Below, piece by piece: positions 58,491-64,000 of a stretch of 64,000 nucleotides of DNA (positions within the stretch are counted from its first letter, which is position 1; every line of letters begins with the position of its first letter). This DNA is from Hydractinia symbiolongicarpus (Eukaryota; Cnidaria; Hydrozoa; Anthoathecata; Hydractiniidae). The translations under genes and the position numbers were made by a program. The stretch lies in the NCBI RefSeq assembly GCF_029227915.1, contig NC_079884.1, positions 3,350,001 through 3,414,000 of the forward strand. Reading direction: 5' to 3'. A model generated the notes under the pieces. It saw nothing but the letters and a program-made list of their open reading frames with translations, was not told the origin of the DNA and did no database searches.

Positions 58491-59109
58491 TCAACAATTC
58501 AAATGGTAAGAAAATTCTACAGTGTTTTCTTTTGCAGTTAAATTAGTGAGATGAGCAAGTACGTGATTAGCGACTTCAAAACCAAGAAGAATATTCTCAG
58601 AAACATATTTATAGAAGGCCGGATAAAACTTTTCAGCATTGCCTTTAAAACTACCAATCACATCTTTGATAAAACTATAGGAAAAGTTAAAATCGTCGTT
58701 TGCAATAACATAATTGACAAATTCATTCCTGGTGTTCACACTATAGTACGCCTCTCTAGAAAGTTTACTTGCACTTGATTGGATGTACTTCTTAGAGTAT
58801 AACGGATGGAGCTTGGTTTCAGGAGTAGTAAAGCTGTCGTCACTTAACTGGTTTTGTGGCGAAAGATGTTTCACATTTTTTTGTCTTGTGACTCCCCGTT
58901 GTGTTTTGCATGTTTTGGACCAAATATCGCAGGAAAAAGAGATTTCAGAGAGGTCGTCAACTATTTCTTCAACAATTTCTGTCAATTCGCCAGTTAAATC
59001 ACGATTTTTCTCCAATAAATTTTCATCACTAACAGCCGAGATTGCATCGAAATCATCTTTACAAAAGCAATCCTTCCTAACGGCAGCTGTTATTGATAAT
59101 TCCGTGAAG
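58491..59109 (-). pseudogene. Degenerate C2H2 zinc-finger ORF, probably transposon-derived
   Basis: The frame has an ATG at 59015 (174 codons) but is open further upstream to about 59109 (DFTELSITAAVRKDCF...), where an AG suggests a splice acceptor, so it is probably an internal or terminal exon. An acidic segment (ELTEIVEEIVDDLSE) precedes FSCDIWSKTCKTQRGVTRQK and NVKH. This aligns with a classical finger, C-x2-C-x12-H-x3-H, but the second Cys is Ser and the first His is Gln. The rest (SREAYYSVNTRNEFVNYVIA, FKGNAEKFYPAFYKYVSEN) has good protein-like composition. I recall similar zinc-finger ORFs in cnidarian repeats but cannot name the family. It may be a real but diverged gene rather than a relic. 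Confidence 0.45.
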
Positions 59110-60082
59110 TCTTAAACCCCGCGACCCCGATCTAAGAAACATATCTGCTTGTAGAAACGCATTATGGACGGCCCAGAATTACCAGACTATCTCTTTTTAT
59201 TATGACTATGGTTCTAGACAAGTGCCTCGATTGAGAATAGCGTCGCTTTGTTTTACAACCAGGAGAGATTTTCGATACAATATGGTGTTGATTGTTAACC
59301 GCAAAAGTGGCCATTTTTTGTTCCTTAAACATATATCTCATTCAAGAAGTACCAAACATAAACCCACTAACAGTATATCCAATAGAACAAAATCTCAGCA
59401 TAAATTATTATTGTAACCAGTTACGTTGTGAGTCAGTCATGAAAATTCAGATTCTTGTAGAATGGTAACTGGTATAGCTCCTATTATATTTGCACGGGAT
59501 TTGCGGTCCCTTTTTTGCTATGCGCTCTATTTTCTGCTTGCCATATGGTCCGCCTGAGCCTATGCGTATGTATATGAATTTTATACCCGAGTACAAGGCA
59601 TGATTTTATTTTCGCTTGCTTTTTTTCACTTTAATCATTTCAAATCATTTCATTTCAAACGTGAAGGAACATAAAAAGTTGTAGCTACACCTGCCGATCC
59701 TGATTTCTCCGTTCCGATTCAAAAACAAAAACGGAGAATTTCGGAGAATTAGAATTAAGAGTTTTAAAGTAATAACGGATAGGAGCGAGTTTAAAATCAA
59801 ACAAAATCAGCGCAGCATAAAATCAACTTTTGTTTCCGAAGTTGCGTTTTACACACTATCCACCTAACAGTGTGAGTAAACAAACGTCTGTCGAGTATAT
59901 CATATTACAATGATTCTTGCTCTCTTCATACAATAAACAAGTTACATCTCGTCATATTCCTTTCTTTTTTTAAGCTTGTTAAATATGTACACGAGAACAT
60001 AAAAATTAAAAGAATATTTTCGATATTTTCTTGGCACTGTGCGATAACTACTACATATTAAAAGCTCTTAGACATATCACAA
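59110..60082. other. AT-rich sequence with a small hairpin
   Basis: No recognised gene. TCTCCGTT (59706-59713) and AACGGAGA (59730-59737) form an 8-bp stem. Confidence 0.4.
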
Positions 60083-60298
60083 CTAAACCAGCATGTAAGT
60101 AACTATAAAAAATTCAGTTACATACAAGATATAATTCAAGCTGTCATTACAATTACGTGACGAGTAAAACTTGTCCGAAACATTTGTTTCTAAACATTTT
60201 AATTTAATTAGAACAACACCGGCACTATCTTTTGATAACAAACAGTAATAAGCAATATCAAACTCGTCCCAGGGGCATCTTGTACCTTTTTTTGACAT
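60083..60298 (-). CDS. Unrecognised small ORF, possible first exon
   Basis: 71 codons starting MSKKGTRCPWDEFDIAYYCL; the first ~48 residues have mixed, protein-like codons, the rest is hydrophobic and AT-driven. No domain recognised. It may be an initial exon or chance. Confidence 0.2.
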   Translation of the reverse strand: MSKKGTRCPWDEFDIAYYCLLSKDSAGVVLIKLKCLETNVSDKFYSSRNCNDSLNYILYVTEFFIVTYMLV

Positions 60299-60904
60299 CG
60301 CGACGGCGACTGGCCATATAAAGAAGAGATGACAAGTTGAAACAATATTATCTCTATTTCTATTTTTTATGTAAGATATATTTATCCAGGAATTATCGCT
60401 TCAGTATATTAAATTAACTGCTTTTCAACGAGTTCTGTTTCTAATAAATTAGAAAAAACATTATTGGTAATAACACTTATCTCTTAAAGATTGGTGGAAA
60501 TAGTAATTAAGTTTATCTTTATTATTTCGCATTTTTATGCTACCATCCTACTACTTTGAAGGGTCACACCATACTGATTTGCTGTTTGCGCTCCGTTTCA
60601 CTTCAATTTAATATATTTTCCACCATGTTACTATAGGAACAAGGAGTTACCGAAATACTACCTTCAAAAAATAACAAGGATGTTCAATATTGAAAAAAAT
60701 CGTTTTTAGAGCATAAGGGGTAAGTATGACTAAAACTCGAAGCTTGAGTAGGACTTCTCAAAAATGTCAGGGTAAATTAAACTGTATTTGTATCTTTTTA
60801 GCAAATAGTTAAAAGATAAGCTCAAAAAGTTTAATTGCAACAGTTCATGGTGTGAAATATAAACAAGGATGTATACGCTTATTAAAAAAAAGTTGGAATA
60901 AAAC

Positions 60905-61054
60905 AAAAGTGCGGTCGATCCCTGTTACGAGCTGAGGGTCGGGCAGCACTTTTAGGCAGCACCAAACCTTGTCACCTTGACCCTCGGATGACTAGGAGTT
61001 ACCTTTACCCGAGGGCAACCATGGTCGTGCACTCTCGTCAGACGATTGTGCACG
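60905..61054. ncRNA. GC-rich block with three consecutive stem-loops (unidentified)
   Basis: In 150 bases of unusually GC-rich sequence there are three perfect stems in a row: AAAAGTGC/GCACTTTT (60905-60912 with 60946-60953), CCCTCGG/CCGAGGG (60981-60987 with 61009-61015) and CGTGCAC/GTGCACG (61026-61032 with 61048-61054). GGTCGATCCC (60913-60922) recalls an imperfect tRNA B-box, so a SINE or other Pol III-derived element is one possibility. I cannot identify the RNA family, and the strand is unknown. Confidence 0.3.
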
Positions 61055-62089
61055 AAATTTTTAATAACCGACCCCGATCACGGACCACAGTATTAGTATA
61101 CAGCCTCACACTGGTAGATGAGTTCACAACTTGTTGCATTACTACTTGTGGCTTAGAATTTCACGGAATTGAAAGTCGAAGTTTAACTTTTATTAAGGGG
61201 ATATCCTTACAACGAATCTATAATTTTTCTATTATTTTATCTAAACTTCCTTTTTTATATAATTTAAATGATTTAAAGGAATTTCCCAATCTCTTTTCTG
61301 ATTTTTTTTATACGCGAAAACAGTTCTTTCATATGTTAGACGAACAAAACAATTTTGTATTTACTAAGAAATTCTTTCCTAACAATTTTTTTATTACTTA
61401 TTTGGGAGTATATACATGCACACACTTTCTGTGTGTCAAATTTTCTTATTTTGTTCTTTGGGGGTGAAGACTTTACTCCAATATACAACCTCTTTTCTTA
61501 CTCAGGAGTCTCTGAACTGATTAAAAACTAATCATAAATCTACTTCGATTGTTAAACAAAAGAAAAACTTATATTTACATTCATTTATTGATGGTAGGAG
61601 AACGAAGCAAGGTCTATTGTATTTAAAATGAAGTCCTAAAGGCATAAACAGCTGTGCAGATTAGTTTTGCAAAACAGCGACAGATAGATTGATTAAATTT
61701 GCCCAGTACCCGGAAATTTTACGGAGTCAGTAGGCATCACAAAGACGATATGGTAAAAGCTAGACAAATAAGAGTGTCTTTTGGTGCATTTGTTGCTTTT
61801 TTATCACCTGACTAGATATTTGCGGGACATAGTTTTTCAAATCTTGTCAAAATGTTGCAGACAAAATAATGTTCTTATTATTAACAAAAATATATTTAAA
61901 ACTTATATTGATTTAGCTTTACTTTGTTTGGTAAGTTGTCAAAATTTTTATACATATGGAGAGTCACATAAGATTTTTAATATGCAGCAAAACTTGGACA
62001 AGCAGATCAGTGCCAAATGGACGGCTTAAAGCAGCAATTAACTGAGAATTATGCGTAACTGCTGTCATTTTCTTTGTCAACACTGATAA
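61055..62089. other. Sequence without recognised gene
   Basis: A plus-strand frame spans 60988-61467, but its second half is Phe/Tyr/Leu-rich and T-driven. Nothing recognised to 62089. Confidence 0.35.
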
Positions 62090-62345
62090 ATTTAAAAGAG
62101 TCAAATGAAACTTAAAAAGGTTTCTTTTTACGGTGCCTATAGGAACCTCCTTTAGGGAGTCATTAAGAGCAGATTAAAAGAGTCAAAATAAGTGCTCAAA
62201 TGACTCTTTTTAAGTTGTCATGATTAATGACTCCTTCTTGTTACTCATTTCGACCTATATTCAAAACGACTCCTTTACAGGAGTCAATTTTTCTATGACT
62301 CTTTTATGTACTCCCCACAGGCACCCCGTCAATGAGTCCGTAAAG
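62090..62345. repeat. Cluster of GAGTCA/TGACTC motifs with hairpins
   Basis: Nine copies of GAGTC or its complement occur in ~240 bases (62098, 62157, 62180, 62201, 62228, 62268, 62281, 62296, 62334), in both orientations. Pairs form hairpins: TTAAAAGAGTCA (62174-62185) with TGACTCTTTTTAA (62201-62213, one extra T), and GACTCC (62268-62273) with GGAGTC (62280-62285). Confidence 0.7.
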
Positions 62346-62899
62346 GGTTTCAATGAGTAATAGTAGTTCCCGTACGCGTTCATTGCGCAGAAAAAAACAT
62401 CAGATATAACATTGGAGTTTTTATTGCCTTGTTAGTTCAGGCTAAAAAATGTACATAAATTTAATAATATATTGGGAACAAAAAATATGAATTATTATCA
62501 ATAACGAAAATTATTAATTATCAATAACGAAAAATAAATACTAGGACCAAAAAATATTCAAAATGTATTACAAACACTAACTCAGAGAACCTAAATTCGC
62601 ACAAGCAAATTTCAATTACAAAGGCAACACACTGAAGATTTGAGGAAGGACGTTTTTGGGTGACAATTTTTAGAAATGTTTTCCTGTGAATTTTTTTGAA
62701 AAGCAGCATAGAGGAATTTCCCCACTATTAAAAATCTAGAGCAGTTCTTAAGATATCAAATTTCAAAAACTTGCATGAGCACCAACTTTTTTGTATACAT
62801 TAATTTAAGAATAATTTCAGAGTGAAACTTTTTAAGCAGGTTTTTGTGTGGTATGTATATAAAATATACGAGTAGGATGTCATACTCATTGCTTTTTTG
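62346..62899. other. AT-rich sequence without recognised gene
   Basis: Holds a direct repeat ATTATCAATAACGAAAA (about 62493 and 62517). No coding signal. Confidence 0.4.
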
Positions 62900-63615
62900 C
62901 TAAGACGTTGAAAATACAGGGATCGATAGAACACGAGCACCAGTGTCTACTTTATACGTAACCATTGTATCATTGGTCGAGAGATCGATTAGCCAGTCTG
63001 GATGGTCTGATGCAGTTGGATCGGACATTTTGTTGATGTCGTTCGCTTTCGGAGGTTGGTTCAAGTTCGATTGGTCTCAGAAAGAGTTCATAGGTTTTGC
63101 ATATTTTGCCGTATGCTTGGCATGAACTACGAGGATGACTTCCAGCACAGAATTTGCATTTCATGATTTCTTGGCCTTTTTGATGATGGATCATCTGCTT
63201 GATATCAGAATTAGCAGTTGATGAAGATGGAGTTGAGTCAGTAAATTTTTGTTTCTTAAACCGATAATGATCATGTTTTAATAAGAAAATCCCGGAGTTG
63301 ATTGAGTTCACACAGTCTTCGCTCAATTTACATAATCTAGTGCAGTATTCGTCAAATTTCTCAAAGTCTTCCTGACGAACAGTGAAGAATGTAAATCTCA
63401 TAAAAGTCAATTTTTTTTCTCGGTTTAAAGTGATCATCAAATTTCTGGAGAATAATGTTCAATTTCATTTCATCTCCTTCATGGAATTCAAAGGTATCGT
63501 AAATTTCTCTGCATTGCTTACCTATGCAGTGAAGAAGGATTGATGATTTGACAATATCTGCAGATTCGGTGGCTTGGAGGAAGATTTGATATGCCTGCAA
63601 AGCTAGGGTCTATTT
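62900..63615 (-). pseudogene. Ty3/Gypsy-type retrotransposon gag-protease fragment
   Basis: Reading on the minus strand: a Gag core (AYQIFLQATESADIVKSSIL, then LLHCIGKQCREIYDTFEF and FDDHFKPRK) at about 63600-63390; a one-base frameshift near 63385-63400; the C-terminal Gag (TFFTVRQEDFEKFDEYCTRL) and a nucleocapsid-like motif, CKFCAGSHPRSSCQAYGK (C-x2-C-x4-H-x4-C); then, in a further frame, an aspartic protease start (YKVDTGARVLSIP) with the DTGA active site at 62936-62947, stopping at 62900. Reverse transcriptase and integrase are absent at lower coordinates, and no LTR was recognised, so it is a truncated, frameshifted remnant. Confidence 0.8.
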
Positions 63616-64000
63616 TGTTTCAAAATGGAGGATAAAAACCGGGAATAAAGATGCCAAAAGTCATCAAGATGAATGTGTTTCATAAAATATTTCGCAGTAT
63701 GTATATTAAAAAGAACTACGAAATGGCTTTTGGTGAAAATGACAGAAAAGTTCCCTACATATATTGGATATCCATAATTTATACAAACTTATTGCACATA
63801 AAGCCAGTCGAAGCAACACATTTTGTCGCCCCTTTAAAAAACCCTAAAACATTGATCGGCATGAGTACCCTGTTAAAGATTAGAAGAGTATATAGTTCAA
63901 AAGACTTCATTTACGTCTTTAGAAACAATTCTTGTGTTTTCTCAGGTTCGTTAAAACGCGTCACCAACGTTTTGTGCGCCAAAACTTCGCTCAAAATTTT
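63616..64000. other. Sequence upstream of the gag fragment
   Basis: Would be the 5' leader or LTR side of the Gypsy remnant. I see no recognisable LTR, primer-binding site or gene up to the window end. Confidence 0.35.

Noticed and set aside
60988-61467. 159-codon plus-strand ORF
   Set aside because: The first part overlaps the stem-loop block and the second half is T-rich, giving Phe/Leu/Tyr runs typical of non-coding AT-rich DNA.

Overview
The window is strongly AT-rich eukaryotic DNA. It shows GT-AG introns, microsatellites, DNA transposons, Helitron-like ends and Ty3/Gypsy-type fragments, and no bacterial gene layout. The mix of THAP-DDE4 and SWIM-YqaJ transposon genes, Helitrons and PIF/Harbinger relics suggests an invertebrate animal, most likely a cnidarian such as a hydrozoan. 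That assignment is inference from composition and element types, not proof. I recognise no tRNA, rRNA or CRISPR array.

Left part (1-14 kb). After a decayed integrase-like fragment (406-708, minus) comes the only convincing host gene, on the plus strand. I assembled it from splice signals and reading-frame continuity: a possible one-codon first exon (ATG at 1685, below a TATA box and initiator), then exons at 4556-4876, 4953-4981, 5063-5158, 5370-5447, 11341-11377, 12057-12131 and 13174-13725. The predicted 396-residue protein has a Lys/Gln-rich N-terminus with a long poly-Gln tract, a basic/acidic middle, a short coiled coil and a proline-rich C-terminus. Its 5.9-kb fifth intron holds an (ATAAT)n microsatellite, a Helitron-like fragment and a complete 3.5-kb DNA transposon (7268-10756) with 55-bp perfect terminal inverted repeats. 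That transposon carries two convergent genes: a SWIM zinc finger plus YqaJ-type nuclease (one frameshift), and a THAP plus DDE_4 transposase that has lost the segment with its first catalytic aspartate. The layout matches what I recall of ISL2EU-type elements.

Middle part (14-46 kb). No convincing protein genes. The region is built from repeats: a ~125-bp tandem repeat (17.3-17.6 kb), a ~0.8-kb tandem duplication (18.9-20.4 kb), AT-rich tandem DNA (21.4-21.8 kb) and a large direct duplication. The duplication has two parts, P and Q. P is at 22.97-26.73 and 38.72-42.79 kb; Q is at 33.45-38.3 and 42.79-46.44 kb. In the right copy P and Q are contiguous; in the left copy a 6.7-kb block separates them, and that block contains a 583-bp Helitron-like element (30342-30924). 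P contains a ~53-bp repeat array with a two-unit higher-order pattern that is longer in the left copy.

Right part (46-64 kb). A foldback with 20-bp perfect arms (48591-48633), Helitron-like ends with internal tandem repeats (49.3-52.8 kb), a multiply frameshifted PIF/Harbinger transposase relic (54.5-55.6 kb), a THAP-like fragment (56.8 kb), a degenerate zinc-finger ORF (58.5-59.1 kb, minus), an unexplained GC-rich block with three stem-loops (60.9-61.05 kb), a cluster of GAGTCA/TGACTC motifs (62.1-62.34 kb), and a Ty3/Gypsy gag-protease fragment (62.9-63.6 kb, minus). The window is therefore mostly a transposon and repeat graveyard around one spliced host gene.
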